A stretch of DNA of 64,000 nt from Mycobacterium sp. PS03-16 (GTDB lineage Bacteria; Actinomycetota; Actinomycetes; Mycobacteriales; Mycobacteriaceae): assembly GCF_004570325.1 (NCBI RefSeq), contig NZ_SPQO01000014.1, positions 62,001 to 126,000 of the forward strand. Reading direction: 5' to 3'. The position numbers and the translations under genes were made by a program. This document shows, in pieces, positions 16,952 through 26,307 of the stretch (within the stretch, counting starts at the first letter, position 1; every line of letters begins with the position of its first letter). Below the pieces are notes generated by a model. The model saw only the letters and a list, made by a program, of their open reading frames with translations, searched no databases and was not told where the DNA came from.

Positions 16952-18538
16952 ATGAACGGGGACCACGACACCGATGACGTGATCGCGCGGGCTCGCAGTC
17001 ACTCACTCGGTGACATCCCACGCCGATCAGCCCGCAAGCATCCGGAGAAAACCGCAATCGTCGACGGCGACGTCGTGCTCACCTTCGCCGAATTCGACCG
17101 TCTCGTCGACCGCGCGGCAGCCGCGCTGCGAGACAACGGGTTCGAATCCGGTGACCGCGTCGCGCTGCTCGCTCACAACTGCTGGCAGTACGCCGTGCTG
17201 GCGTTCGCCACCGCGCGCGCGGGTGTGGTTCTGGTGCCGATCAACTTCATGCTCACCGCCGAGGAGATCGCCTACCTGCTCGACCACAGCAAGGTGACCG
17301 GGTTCATCGTGGAGACCGAACTGACGCCGACCGCCGAGGACGCGATGCGCCACGGCGGAAGAGTTGCAACCAGGGTGGCGTTGACAGCCGCCGATCAGAA
17401 CCCGCCGCCTGGTTGGGACGACTTCGGCCGCTGGCTGAGCACCGACACGCCCGCCCCGAACCCACACATCGACGATGAACAGCTGCTGCGGCTGATGTAC
17501 ACCAGCGGCACCGAATCGCGGCCCAAGGCGGTGATGCACACCAGCCGTAGCCTGATGTGGCAGTACGTCAGCACGATCGTGGCCGGTTCGATGGCCGGCG
17601 AGGACGTCGAGATCCACTCGCTGCCCCTCTATCACTGCGCGCAGCTGGACAACTTCCTGGCCACCGACATCTACCTGGGCGCGACCAGCATCATCTTGCC
17701 TCGGCCGGATCCCGAGTTGGTGCTGCGCACGATCGAGCGCTTCGGCGTGACGAATTACTTCGCACCGCCAACGGTGTGGATCAGCCTGCTGCGGTGTCCC
17801 GTCTTCGACGAGGTCGACCTGTCGAGTCTGCGTAAGGGTTACTACGGCGCGTCGGCGATGCCCAGGGAGATCCTCGCCGAGATCCGTGAGCGCCTGCCCA
17901 ATCTGCGGCTGTGGAACTTCTACGGTCAAACCGAGATGGCGCCGCTGGCCTCCGCATTCGGCCCGGACGAGCAGGACACGCACGCCGGGTCCGCCGGACG
18001 GCCGGTGGTCAACGTCGAGACGACGATCCTCGACGAGCACGACGAACCGGTCGCGACCGGCGTGGTCGGCGAGATCGCCCATCGCAGCCCTCATCTGATG
18101 CTCGGTTACCTCGACGACCCCGCCAAGACCGCTGAGGCGTTCCGCGGAGGTTGGTTCCACTCGGGCGATCTCGGCTACTACGACGAACACGGCCTGCTGC
18201 ACGTGGTGGACCGTAAGAAGGACATGATCAAGACGGGGGGCGAGAACGTCGCCAGCCGGGAGGTCGAAGAGGTTCTCTACCGGCACAGCGGAATCCAAGA
18301 GGTCGCGGTGTTCGGCCTGACACACCCCGTCTGGGTCGAAGCCGTCGTCGCCGCGGTCGTGCCCCGTGCCGGCGTACACCTCACCGAGGACGACGTCATT
18401 TCCCATTGCCGCGAGCACCTCGCCGGCTTCAAGACGCCCAAGCGAGTGTTCTTCGTCGACACACTGCCCAAAAACCCCAGCGGCAAGCTGCTCAAGCGCG
18501 ATCTGCGCCAGCGGTTCAGCCTCGAACACAGCCACTGA
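16952..18538 (+). CDS. Acyl-CoA synthetase (AMP-dependent, FadD family)
   Basis: The 528-residue enzyme has the adenylate-forming P-loop YTSGTESRPK (near residue 182), the A5 motif YGQTEMAPLA, the A7 motif GWFHSGDLGYY and the terminal PKNPSGKLLKRD with the catalytic Lys. It activates a carboxylic acid as CoA thioester. As first gene of a side-chain beta-oxidation operon its likely substrate is a steroid carboxylate. The -10 element TAGGCT ends 6 nt before the ATG and no Shine-Dalgarno is seen, so the mRNA is probably leaderless. The alcohol dehydrogenase gene follows after 11 bp. Confidence 0.85.
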   Translation: MNGDHDTDDVIARARSHSLGDIPRRSARKHPEKTAIVDGDVVLTFAEFDRLVDRAAAALRDNGFESGDRVALLAHNCWQYAVLAFATARAGVVLVPINFMLTAEEIAYLLDHSKVTGFIVETELTPTAEDAMRHGGRVATRVALTAADQNPPPGWDDFGRWLSTDTPAPNPHIDDEQLLRLMYTSGTESRPKAVMHTSRSLMWQYVSTIVAGSMAGEDVEIHSLPLYHCAQLDNFLATDIYLGATSIILPRPDPELVLRTIERFGVTNYFAPPTVWISLLRCPVFDEVDLSSLRKGYYGASAMPREILAEIRERLPNLRLWNFYGQTEMAPLASAFGPDEQDTHAGSAGRPVVNVETTILDEHDEPVATGVVGEIAHRSPHLMLGYLDDPAKTAEAFRGGWFHSGDLGYYDEHGLLHVVDRKKDMIKTGGENVASREVEEVLYRHSGIQEVAVFGLTHPVWVEAVVAAVVPRAGVHLTEDDVISHCREHLAGFKTPKRVFFVDTLPKNPSGKLLKRDLRQRFSLEHSH

Positions 18539-18549
18539 AAGGAACCTTC

Positions 18550-19656
18550 TTGTTCAAGGGAAGGATCGCCCGTTTCGACGCGCCGGGAGAACCGTTCGAG
18601 ATCGAGACCGTCACCCTGCCCGAAGTGGGCCCCGGTGAGATCCTGATCAAGGTCACGCGGACCAACATCTGCGGATCCGACCTCCACGCCTGGCACGGCA
18701 CCTTCAACACCGGTGGACTGGGCGGTCAACTGCCCACCGTTCTCGGCCACGAGATGGTCGGTGCAGTGGAGGCGCTCGGCGACGGCGTCAACGCGGACTC
18801 CAACGGGTCACCGCTCGCCGTAGGCACCCGGGTGGTGTTCCCCTACTTCTTTTCCTGCCACCGGTGCCGCAACTGCCTGGTGGGCAGGCGCAACGCCTGC
18901 CTGAATCTCAAGATGGCGATGCTCGGACGTGCCGACGAGCCGCCGTACTTCGTCGGCGGCTACGGCGATTACTTCCTACTCCCCGCCGGTGCGGTGGTGT
19001 ACCGGGTTCCCGACGCCGTGTCCGACGAGGCCGCCTCCGGAGCCAACTGCGCACTCTCGCAGGTGATGTACGGCCTCGAGCGGGTCGACCAGCAACTCGG
19101 CGAGACCGTTGTGGTGCAGGGCGCCGGCGCGCTCGGCCTCTACGCGGTCGCGGTGGCCAAGGCCCGCGGAGCCGCGCAGGTCATCGCCATCGACGGGGTT
19201 CCGGAGCGACTGGAGCTGGCCACGGCCTTCGGCGCCGACGCGGTGATGGACCTCAACGAGGCGACCACGGTCAAGGAACGCGCCAAGATCGTGCGGAAAC
19301 TCACCGATGGACACGGCGCCGACGTGGTCGTCGAGGTGGTCGGCCATCCCTCCGCCATCGACGAGGGCCTCAAACTGCTCGGCCAGTTCGGTCGCTACGT
19401 CGAGATCGGCAACATCAACATCGGTAAGACGTTCGAGTTCGATCCGTCGCGGTTCGTGTTCGGGAACAAGACGATGGTGGGCGTGTCGCTCTACGAACCG
19501 TCGGTGCTGTCCCGGGCGCTGCGCTTCCTCGAACAGCACCAGGACCGGTTGCCGCTGGATCGCCTGGCCGCGGCGCACTACACGCTCGACGACATCAACG
19601 ACGCATTCGCCGCCGCCGAGGGCAAGCGCGACGTTCGCGCCAGCATCGTCCCCTGA
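18550..19656 (+). CDS. Zinc-dependent alcohol dehydrogenase
   Basis: The 368-residue MDR enzyme shows the catalytic zinc sites CGSDLHAWHG (near residue 38) and GHEMVG, the structural-zinc cysteines in CHRCRNCLVGRRNAC, and the NAD motif GAGALGLY. I chose the TTG at 18550 because AAAGGAA lies 5 nt upstream and directly follows the CoA-ligase stop; no ATG is available near the expected N-terminus. It lies directly before an aldehyde dehydrogenase gene, so the pair could oxidise a side-chain alcohol to an acid, which the co-transcribed ligase would then activate. The pair is a coherent inference, not proof. Confidence 0.8.
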   Translation: MFKGRIARFDAPGEPFEIETVTLPEVGPGEILIKVTRTNICGSDLHAWHGTFNTGGLGGQLPTVLGHEMVGAVEALGDGVNADSNGSPLAVGTRVVFPYFFSCHRCRNCLVGRRNACLNLKMAMLGRADEPPYFVGGYGDYFLLPAGAVVYRVPDAVSDEAASGANCALSQVMYGLERVDQQLGETVVVQGAGALGLYAVAVAKARGAAQVIAIDGVPERLELATAFGADAVMDLNEATTVKERAKIVRKLTDGHGADVVVEVVGHPSAIDEGLKLLGQFGRYVEIGNINIGKTFEFDPSRFVFGNKTMVGVSLYEPSVLSRALRFLEQHQDRLPLDRLAAAHYTLDDINDAFAAAEGKRDVRASIVP

Positions 19657-19671
19657 CCCAGAAGGAACCCC

Positions 19672-21090
19672 ATGCACGACTACACGCGTAAGACCCTGTT
19701 CATCGACGGTCAATGGGTGGCCCCGGCCGGTGATGACGTGATCGAGGTGATCGACCCTGCCACCGAGCAGGTGATCGGATCGGTGCCCAACGGCACGGTC
19801 GCCGACGTGGACGCCGCGGTGGCCGCGGCCCGTCGCGCGTTCGATCCACTGATCTCCGTGGCCGAGCGCCGCGACCGCCTGGCCCGGGTCCTCACCGCGA
19901 TGGAGAAGCGCTTGCCTGACATCGCCGAGACCATCACACGCGAGATGGGCGCCCCGATCCGCATCGCACAGGGCGTGCAGACCAAGGTGCCGCTGGCCGT
20001 TGCCCGTGGCTTCGCCGACGTGCTGGACGCGTTCGAATTCGAGGAGCGCGCGGGCAATTCGCTGATCTTGCGCGAGCCCTACGGCGTCGTCGGGGCGATC
20101 ACCCCGTGGAATTACCCGCTCTACCAGGTCGTCGCGAAAGTGTTGCCGGCGATTGCCGCCGGGTGCACGGTCGTGCTCAAGCCGAGCAACGAGGCGCCTC
20201 TTTCGGTGTTCGAGTTCGTCGAGGCGCTCGAGGCCGCCGACCTGCCGCCGGGCGTGGTGAATCTGGTCTCCGGCAGCGGCCGGGTGGTCGGCGAACGGAT
20301 CGCCGAGCACCCCGACGTCGACCTCGTCTCGTTCACCGGGTCGACCGGCGTGGGACAGCGGGTGGCAGAGCTCGCGGCGCGCTCGATCAAGAAGGTGGCG
20401 CTCGAGCTGGGCGGCAAATCCGCCAACGTCATCCTCGACGGCGGCGACCTGGCGACCGCGGTGAAGGTGGGTGTGGGTAACGCGTTCCTCAACGGCGGTC
20501 AGACGTGCATGGCGTGGACCCGGATGCTGGTGCCGATGTCTCGCTACGGCGAGGCGCTCGAGCTCATCGAGTCAGCGGCGGCGAAATACACCGTGGGTGA
20601 CCCGTTCGATCCGGCGACACGGATCGGGCCGTCGGCGTCGAAGTCGCAGTGCGAGACAGTGCGCGGATTCATCGCGCGCGCCCAGCGTGACGGCGCCCGG
20701 CTGATCACCGGCGGCGGCCACCGGATCCGCGACGTCGGCTACTACGTCGCCCCGACCGTCTTCGCCGACGTCGACCCGGCCTCCGAACTGGGGCAGGAGG
20801 AGGTGTTCGGTCCCGTGCTCGCCGTCATCCCGTTCCGCGACACCGACGAGGCGTTGCAGATCGCCAATGGCACTCCGTACGGCCTCTCCGGAGCGGTGTG
20901 GGCGCGCGACCTGGACGCCGCGATCGACTTCGCGCGTCACGTGCAGACCGGTCAGCTGGATCTCAACGGCGGCATGTACAACCCCATCGCACCGTTCGGC
21001 GGGTACAAGAAGTCCGGTGTCGGCCGGGAACTCGGCCGCGCGGGCTTCGAGGAGTTCCTGCAGACCAAGTCGCTGCAGCTGCCCGCATGA
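19672..21090 (+). CDS. NAD-dependent aldehyde dehydrogenase
   Basis: The 472-residue enzyme has the ALDH landmarks: PWNYP at about 146-150, FTGSTGVG near 221, general base Glu245 in LELGGKSAN and nucleophile Cys279 in NGGQTCMAW, with length normal for the family. A ribosome site (GAAGGAA) precedes the ATG. Bile-acid degraders that shorten the side chain by an aldol cleavage need exactly such an enzyme to oxidise the released steroid aldehyde to the acid, which the ligase re-activates; the operon context fits. The GTG/ATG overlap with the next gene (ATGA at 21087) couples it to the hydratase. Confidence 0.85.
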   Translation: MHDYTRKTLFIDGQWVAPAGDDVIEVIDPATEQVIGSVPNGTVADVDAAVAAARRAFDPLISVAERRDRLARVLTAMEKRLPDIAETITREMGAPIRIAQGVQTKVPLAVARGFADVLDAFEFEERAGNSLILREPYGVVGAITPWNYPLYQVVAKVLPAIAAGCTVVLKPSNEAPLSVFEFVEALEAADLPPGVVNLVSGSGRVVGERIAEHPDVDLVSFTGSTGVGQRVAELAARSIKKVALELGGKSANVILDGGDLATAVKVGVGNAFLNGGQTCMAWTRMLVPMSRYGEALELIESAAAKYTVGDPFDPATRIGPSASKSQCETVRGFIARAQRDGARLITGGGHRIRDVGYYVAPTVFADVDPASELGQEEVFGPVLAVIPFRDTDEALQIANGTPYGLSGAVWARDLDAAIDFARHVQTGQLDLNGGMYNPIAPFGGYKKSGVGRELGRAGFEEFLQTKSLQLPA

Positions 21091-21881
21091 GTGACGTTCG
21101 CGAGGAGAACTCGCCGCTGACCATCACCGCCGCCGGACCGACGCAGGTTTGGACCATTGCGATGCCTGAGGTCGGCAATGCGATCACCGACCTGGGTTTC
21201 ATCGCCGCGCTCGAAGCGGCTGTCGACGCCGCCAACGCCGACACCGCCGTGCGCGCGGCGATCCTCACCGGCGAGGGCAAGATCTTCTCCGCCGGCGGAA
21301 ACGTCAAGGAGATGGCCGACCGCGAGGGCATGTTCGGTCTCGACGCACTACCGCAACGCCGCGCCTACATCGACGGCATCCAACGGGTTCCGCGCGCGCT
21401 GAGCCGGCTCGAGGTTCCGTTGATCGCCGCGGTCAACGGACCGGCCATCGGGGCGGGATGCGATCTGGCGATGATGTGCGACATTCGCATCGCGTCCGAA
21501 AAAGCCTCTTTCGCAGAGAGTTTTGTTCAACTCGGCCTGATCCCCGGCGACGGCGGCTCATGGTTCCTACCCCGCGCCATCGGTTATGAGCGCGCGGCGG
21601 AGATGACCCTGACGGGTGATCGCATCGATGCGGCGACCGCGCTGGCCTGGGGCATGGTCAGCCGGGTGGTACCCCACGACGATCTGTTGACCGAGGCCCA
21701 CGCCCTCGGCGAACGCATCACCAAGAACCCCCCGCACGCGCTGCGAATGGCCAAACGCCTGCTGCAGGAGTCCCGCACCGGAACGCTCGAGTCCACGCTG
21801 GGCATGGCCGCCGCGATGCAGCCGTTGGCGCACCGCGATCCCGAACACGAGCACCGCCTGACACGCTGGAGGTCACGCTGA
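21087..21881 (+). CDS. Enoyl-CoA hydratase/isomerase family protein
   Basis: The 264-residue crotonase has both oxyanion-hole segments (SAGGNVKEM near 71 and VNGPAIGAGCDLAMM near 115) and a Glu in the AESFVQLGLIPGDGG loop that corresponds to a catalytic glutamate of hydratases. It would hydrate an unsaturated side-chain or ring acyl-CoA made by the acyl-CoA dehydrogenase pair encoded immediately downstream. It is coupled by ATGA to the aldehyde dehydrogenase and by a one-base TGATG overlap to the dehydrogenase. Confidence 0.82.
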   Translation: MSDVREENSPLTITAAGPTQVWTIAMPEVGNAITDLGFIAALEAAVDAANADTAVRAAILTGEGKIFSAGGNVKEMADREGMFGLDALPQRRAYIDGIQRVPRALSRLEVPLIAAVNGPAIGAGCDLAMMCDIRIASEKASFAESFVQLGLIPGDGGSWFLPRAIGYERAAEMTLTGDRIDAATALAWGMVSRVVPHDDLLTEAHALGERITKNPPHALRMAKRLLQESRTGTLESTLGMAAAMQPLAHRDPEHEHRLTRWRSR

Positions 21882-23032
21882 TGCCACTTCCCCGACTGGT
21901 GCCGACCGCGGCCACCGACCCCACGGTCACCACCGCCCTGCGCCATGAGGTCCGCGAGTTCCTCGCCGAACAGCTCGCGGCGGGAGCCTTCACGCCCTCG
22001 GTCGATGCGTGGCTGACCGGGTGGGACGAGAAATTCACCGCCACACTGGCATCGCGTGGATGGCTCGGCATGACGGTGCCCGCCGAGTACGGCGGGCACG
22101 GGGCCTCGCACATCGAACGCTTCGTGGTCACGGAGGAACTGCTCGCGGCCGGGGCGCCCGTGGCGGCGCATTGGATCGCCGACCGCCAGATCGTGCCGTC
22201 GTTGTTGAAATACGGCACAGAGCATCAGAAGTCGGAGTTCCTGCCACGCATCGTCCGGGGTGAGTGTTTCTTCGGCATCGGTATGAGTGAGCCCGATTCC
22301 GGATCCGATCTGGCCAGTGTGCGCACGCGCGCCGTCCGGGTCGAGGGCGGCTGGTCCCTGACCGGGACGAAGGTGTGGACCTCGGGCGCGCATCACGCGC
22401 ATGCGTTCATCGTGCTCGCCCGCACCGCGCCGGTGGATCCGGCGCACCGGCACGCCGGGCTCAGCCAGTTCATCGTCGATCTGCGCGGCGCGAATGTCGA
22501 TGTCCGGCCGATCATCTCCATGAACGGTGCGCACCACTTCAACGAGGTCATCCTCGACGAGGTGTTCGTACCGGATGCCATGGTGCTCGGCGAGATCGGC
22601 GAGGGGTGGCGGCAGGTCACGTCCGAACTGAGCTTCGAGCGCAGCGGTCCGGAACGGTTCCTGTCCACGTTCGTGCTCCTCGGCGCCGCCGCCGACCGCA
22701 TGGCCGCCCAGCAGCTGCCCGCCGACACCGGTCTCGGCCGCCTCGTGGCGCGCCTCGCGGGGCTACACCAGATGTCGACCGCGGTCGCCGGCGCCCTGGA
22801 GCGACACGAGTCGGCCGACGTGCCCGCTGCGGTGGTGAAGGTGCTCGGCACCACCACCGAGGGTGATGTGGTCGACTTCGCCGATCTGCTCGTCGGCGAC
22901 GACAGCGCGACCGATTCGGCCTTCGCCGAGCTGGTGGCGACCGCCGCCGACCAGCGGCCCGGCTTCACGATGCGCGGCGGAACCAACGAGGTACTGCGTG
23001 GGGTGATCGCGCGGGGATTGGGCATGCGATGA
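21881..23032 (+). CDS. Acyl-CoA dehydrogenase, subunit 1 of a likely heteromeric pair
   Basis: The 383-residue protein has the full acyl-CoA dehydrogenase fold: VPAEYGGHGAS near residue 64, the FAD-binding FFGIGMSEPDSGSD and WTSGAHHA segments, and GGTNEVLRGVIARGLG at the end. It starts by TGATG overlap and its stop overlaps the next acyl-CoA dehydrogenase gene by ATGA. In mycobacteria adjacent FadE pairs often form alpha2beta2 enzymes that act on steroid side chains, and the tight coupling here supports this. The exact chain length acted on is not visible. Confidence 0.82.
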   Translation: MPLPRLVPTAATDPTVTTALRHEVREFLAEQLAAGAFTPSVDAWLTGWDEKFTATLASRGWLGMTVPAEYGGHGASHIERFVVTEELLAAGAPVAAHWIADRQIVPSLLKYGTEHQKSEFLPRIVRGECFFGIGMSEPDSGSDLASVRTRAVRVEGGWSLTGTKVWTSGAHHAHAFIVLARTAPVDPAHRHAGLSQFIVDLRGANVDVRPIISMNGAHHFNEVILDEVFVPDAMVLGEIGEGWRQVTSELSFERSGPERFLSTFVLLGAAADRMAAQQLPADTGLGRLVARLAGLHQMSTAVAGALERHESADVPAAVVKVLGTTTEGDVVDFADLLVGDDSATDSAFAELVATAADQRPGFTMRGGTNEVLRGVIARGLGMR

Positions 23033-24066
23033 CGACCACCGGCACCGACACGAGGGTCGTCGACCCGGATCTGATCGAGATGATGGACGCGGTGTTCCGG
23101 GAGTACCGCGAGGACCACCCACCGACGGGGCAGGCCGACCGTGACCCGGCGCTGTGGCGTCACCTCGACGAACTCGGGCTCGTGCGCCTCACCGGAGCCG
23201 AGGAGGCCGGCGGCAGCGGCGCCGGCTGGTACGAAGCCGCCGAGCTGATCGCCGCCGCCGCGCGCCACGGTGTGCGGGTTCCGCTGGCCGAACACGATCT
23301 GCTGGCCGGGTGGGTGTGCACGGCCGCGGGCTGGCCCGCCGACGGCGCGGTGCGCACCGTGTGCCTACCGGACCAGCAGGGAGTGGCGCGCGGTGTTCCG
23401 TGGGCGTCCAGCGCCGACCGAATCGTGGTCGTGTGGCAGGCGGGCGAGGGATACCGCGCGGCGGACGTCGAGGCCTCCCGCGTCGAGACCGCCCCCGGCG
23501 CCAACACGATCGGAGAACCGCGCGACACGGTGATCGTCGACCTCGCCGCGCTCGACGGCACAGCCGTCGACGGCGCCACCGTCACCCGGCTGCGCCTGAA
23601 GGCGGCGCTCGTCCGCGCGGTCCAGGTCTGCGCGGTGCTCGACCGGATCACCGAGATGTCGGTCGACCACACCGCCTCCCGCGTGCAGTTCGGCCGCCCG
23701 CTCGCCAGGTTTCAGGCGATCCAGAACCTCGTCGCCGATATCGCGGCGGAGGCGGCGCTGGCCCGCGCGGCCACCGAAGCCGCACTGGGCGTCGCGGTGC
23801 GCACGGACTGGTCGGCCGACGACCTCGGCTTCCGTATCGCGGTGGCGCGCTCCTGTACCGGCCACGCCGCGTCGGTGGTCGTGCGCAACGCCCACCAGGT
23901 CCACGGCGCCATCGGCACCACCCGGGAACACCGCCTCGGCGAGTTCACCCGTGCCGCGCTGGCGTGGCGGTCGGAATTCGGGTCGGTCCGCTACTGGGAC
24001 GAGCAGGTGACCGACGCCGCCCTGCGCGCAGGCGCCGCCGGACTGTGGGACCTCATCGCCGACTGA
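23029..24066 (+). CDS. Acyl-CoA dehydrogenase, subunit 2 of a likely heteromeric pair
   Basis: At 345 residues this is shorter than a normal acyl-CoA dehydrogenase. The N-terminal helical domain is recognisable (LWRHLDELGLVRLTG near residue 40) but the central beta domain is poorly conserved. The C-terminal helices carry the FAD-contact segments SRVQFGRPLARFQAIQ and VHGAIGTTREHRLG. Such reduced partners are typical of the alpha2beta2 steroid acyl-CoA dehydrogenases, in which each subunit gives part of the FAD site. It ends the CoA-ligase operon; site 5 begins 5 bp after its stop. Confidence 0.8.
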   Translation: MTTTGTDTRVVDPDLIEMMDAVFREYREDHPPTGQADRDPALWRHLDELGLVRLTGAEEAGGSGAGWYEAAELIAAAARHGVRVPLAEHDLLAGWVCTAAGWPADGAVRTVCLPDQQGVARGVPWASSADRIVVVWQAGEGYRAADVEASRVETAPGANTIGEPRDTVIVDLAALDGTAVDGATVTRLRLKAALVRAVQVCAVLDRITEMSVDHTASRVQFGRPLARFQAIQNLVADIAAEAALARAATEAALGVAVRTDWSADDLGFRIAVARSCTGHAASVVVRNAHQVHGAIGTTREHRLGEFTRAALAWRSEFGSVRYWDEQVTDAALRAGAAGLWDLIAD

Positions 24067-24070
24067 AGGT

Positions 24071-24086
24071 GTTCCGCTCACCGGGC
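24071..24086 (+). promoter_or_regulatory. Island regulatory motif, site 5
   Basis: GTTCCGCTCACCGGGC is a consensus copy in the 63-bp gap before the SnoaL-like gene. A weak -10 (TTGACT, 24117-24122) begins 31 nt after it and ends 7 nt before the ATG. It suggests that a new transcription unit begins here. Confidence 0.6.
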
Positions 24087-24129
24087 ATCGCCGCTGCCAC
24101 CAGCGCGATCGGGCGATTGACTGACCGGC

Positions 24130-24612
24130 ATGAGCAACGACATCACGCTGGCCGAACTGCAGGACTTCATCTCCGCCTTCTGGTACCACTATGACGAAGC
24201 GCACTACGACGAGATGGCGCTCGCCTACGCCGACGATGTCCGCTACATCAGCCGTAGCGACTCCGGCGCCAGCCCCTTCGAAGAACTCATGTCGCCGGAA
24301 CTGAAGGGGCGCGACTCGGTCATGGAGTGGCTGGCCGACCACCGCAAGCAAAGCCCGTATCCACTGCGGCACCACGCCACCAATGTGCACCGCACCGGAG
24401 CGGACGGCCAAGGCGTCCGCGCGCGCTTCTACATCTACGTCAACCAAATCGCGAACTTCGTCCCGTTCGGGGTGTCCAGCGGCGTGGCCAACGTCACCGT
24501 CCGTAGGGGCGCCAACGGGCTGGAGTTCACCGAGATGGAGGTCATTCTCGACACGACGAACTCTGTTCTCCTGTCCGAGATGTCGGCGGATTCCGCCGGC
24601 GCCAATGCCTGA
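24130..24612 (+). CDS. SnoaL-like (NTF2 fold) protein
   Basis: The 160-residue protein has the cone-shaped NTF2/SnoaL pattern: an N-terminal helix (LQDFISAFWYHYDEAHYDEMALAY is the region), a strand pair, and HHATNVHR near residue 79 followed by long strands. The fold hosts ketosteroid isomerases, dehydratases and cyclases, so a steroid isomerase or hydratase role is possible. No specific active-site set can be assigned. It heads a seven-gene unit of SDRs, a Delta4-dehydrogenase-like flavoprotein and an esterase, overlaps the next SDR by 8 bp, and is preceded by regulatory site 5. Confidence 0.7.
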   Translation: MSNDITLAELQDFISAFWYHYDEAHYDEMALAYADDVRYISRSDSGASPFEELMSPELKGRDSVMEWLADHRKQSPYPLRHHATNVHRTGADGQGVRARFYIYVNQIANFVPFGVSSGVANVTVRRGANGLEFTEMEVILDTTNSVLLSEMSADSAGANA

Positions 24613-25477
24613 CCCGGTGAGCGCTCGCGACACGTTCTCGGGCGGCGTCGCGGTCATCACCGGCGCCGGGGCGGGTATCGGCGCCGGGCTGGCCCGCCAT
24701 GCGGCCCGCCTCGGGATGACGGTGGTGCTCGCCGACATCGACGCCGACGCCATCGCCGCCCTGCGCGACGAGCTCACCGCACAGGGCGCCCGGGCGCTCG
24801 ACATTGTGTGTGATGTACGCGATTTCGACGCTGTGCAGGAACTGGCCGATCGAACCCGTCGCGACGCCGGACCGGTCCGGTTGCTGGTGAACAATGCCGG
24901 TGTCGAACAGTTCGGTTTCCTGTGGGACACCCCGGTCGCGAACTGGCAGCGCCTGGTGGACATCAACATCTCCGGCGTGTTCCACGGGGTGCGCGCGTTC
25001 CTGCCGACGATGATCTCCGCCGACACACCGGCGTGGGTGTGGAACCTGTCCTCGATCGGCGGCGTCGCCGTGGTGCCACTGCAGGCGCCGTACATCATGA
25101 GCAAGCACGCCGTTCTCGCGCTGACCGAGTGCCTGCAGCTCGAGGTGCAACTGGCGGGCCACGGCCACATCCACGTGCAGGCCGTACTGCCCGGTGCCGT
25201 CGCATCCAACATCTTCGAGTCCGCAGGCGGTGTCGACGGCGGTGATGTCGCAGCGGCCGAGGCACAACGATCGGCGATGCTCGACATCAAGGCCACCGCG
25301 ATGGATCCGCTGGCTGCCGCCGAGGTGGTGTTCGACCAGGCCGCTGAAGGCCGGTTCTACCTGTTGACCCAGCCGGAGTACGTCGGCTCGGCGATGGCCG
25401 AACGCGCCGACGTGCTGCGCGCGCAGCGCGCACCGGCGCTCAAGGCCAAGCAGCGGTTCGACCCCGCGCGGCACTGA
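24605..25477 (+). CDS. SDR family oxidoreductase
   Basis: The 290-residue SDR has TGAGAGIG near residue 18, an acidic residue at the end of strand two (LADIDAD) favouring NAD, NNAGVEQ, and YIMSK as the catalytic pair. The C-terminal part lacks the usual VDGG and instead continues into a charged tail (ALKAKQRFDPARH). The ATG at 24605 lies 8 bp inside the preceding gene. Oxidation or reduction of a steroid hydroxyl/keto group is inferred from the neighbourhood of four other redox genes. Confidence 0.78.
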   Translation: MPDPVSARDTFSGGVAVITGAGAGIGAGLARHAARLGMTVVLADIDADAIAALRDELTAQGARALDIVCDVRDFDAVQELADRTRRDAGPVRLLVNNAGVEQFGFLWDTPVANWQRLVDINISGVFHGVRAFLPTMISADTPAWVWNLSSIGGVAVVPLQAPYIMSKHAVLALTECLQLEVQLAGHGHIHVQAVLPGAVASNIFESAGGVDGGDVAAAEAQRSAMLDIKATAMDPLAAAEVVFDQAAEGRFYLLTQPEYVGSAMAERADVLRAQRAPALKAKQRFDPARH

Positions 25478-25507
25478 CATGCCTTTCGACCTCAGCAAGG
25501 AGCCAAC

Positions 25508-26293
25508 GTGCACATCGCCGACAAGGTCTTCGTCGTCACCGGCGCCGGAAACGGGATGGGCCGGCAGGTGGCGCTCGAGTTGGCCAGACGCGGAGCCGCA
25601 GTGGCCGCAGCCGACCTGGACGAGGCCGGCCTGTCGCGTACGGCCGAACTAGCGGGTAGCGCGCCCTTGTCCACGCATGTCCTGAACGTTACCGACCTCG
25701 AGGCGGTCGCCGCGTTGCCGGACCAGTTGCTGGACGTCCATGGACAGATCGATGGACTGGTGAACATCGCCGGCATCATCCATCGCTTCGCGCCGTTCAC
25801 CGAGCTGTCCGCGGCGGACACGGATCGTATCATCGCCGTGAATTTCATTGGCACAGTGAGTATGTGCCGCGCATTCCTGCCCACGCTGCTGGCGCGTCCC
25901 GAGGCCAACTTGACCAACATGTCCAGCCTCTCCGCGCTGCTACCGTTCGCCAGCCAGACCCTTTACAGCGCCAGCAAGGGCGCTGTCAAACAATTCAGCG
26001 AAGGGTTGTACGCGGAACTTTGCGACACCAATGTCCATGTGATGACAGTGTTTCCCGGCAACATCGCTACCAATCTGACCGGGAACTCCGGCGTTGCGAT
26101 GCTCGACGCCGGCGACAGGAAGGTTCGCTCCACGCCGCCCGAAGTTGCCGGCAGGAAAATCGTCGACGGCATAGCGAACGATTGCTTCCGGATGCTCATC
26201 GGCACGGATGCGCACGTGCTCGACGCGCTGGCACGCATCTCTCCCCAACGCGCCACCCGCTTCGTGGCCAAGCAAATCAAATCGGTCCTCTGA
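25508..26293 (+). CDS. SDR family oxidoreductase
   Basis: The 261-residue SDR carries TGAGNGMG near residue 11, ADLDEAG after strand two, NIAGIIHR in place of the usual NNAG, SSLSAL with the catalytic Ser and YSASK. The start is a GTG with AAGGAG about 7 nt upstream. The C-terminus is short and hydrophobic/basic (RFVAKQIKSVL), as in SDRs that lack the C-terminal VDGG segment and sometimes attach to membranes; that attachment is only a possibility. It lies 30 bp after the previous SDR and 14 bp before the flavoprotein. Confidence 0.78.
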   Translation: MHIADKVFVVTGAGNGMGRQVALELARRGAAVAAADLDEAGLSRTAELAGSAPLSTHVLNVTDLEAVAALPDQLLDVHGQIDGLVNIAGIIHRFAPFTELSAADTDRIIAVNFIGTVSMCRAFLPTLLARPEANLTNMSSLSALLPFASQTLYSASKGAVKQFSEGLYAELCDTNVHVMTVFPGNIATNLTGNSGVAMLDAGDRKVRSTPPEVAGRKIVDGIANDCFRMLIGTDAHVLDALARISPQRATRFVAKQIKSVL

Positions 26294-26307
26294 GGCCAGG
26301 AGTGGGC

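Noticed and set aside
17027..18535. Long minus-strand open frame (about 500 codons) opposite the CoA ligase
   Set aside because: The plus strand carries the complete adenylate-forming enzyme; this frame has no start signals or motifs.
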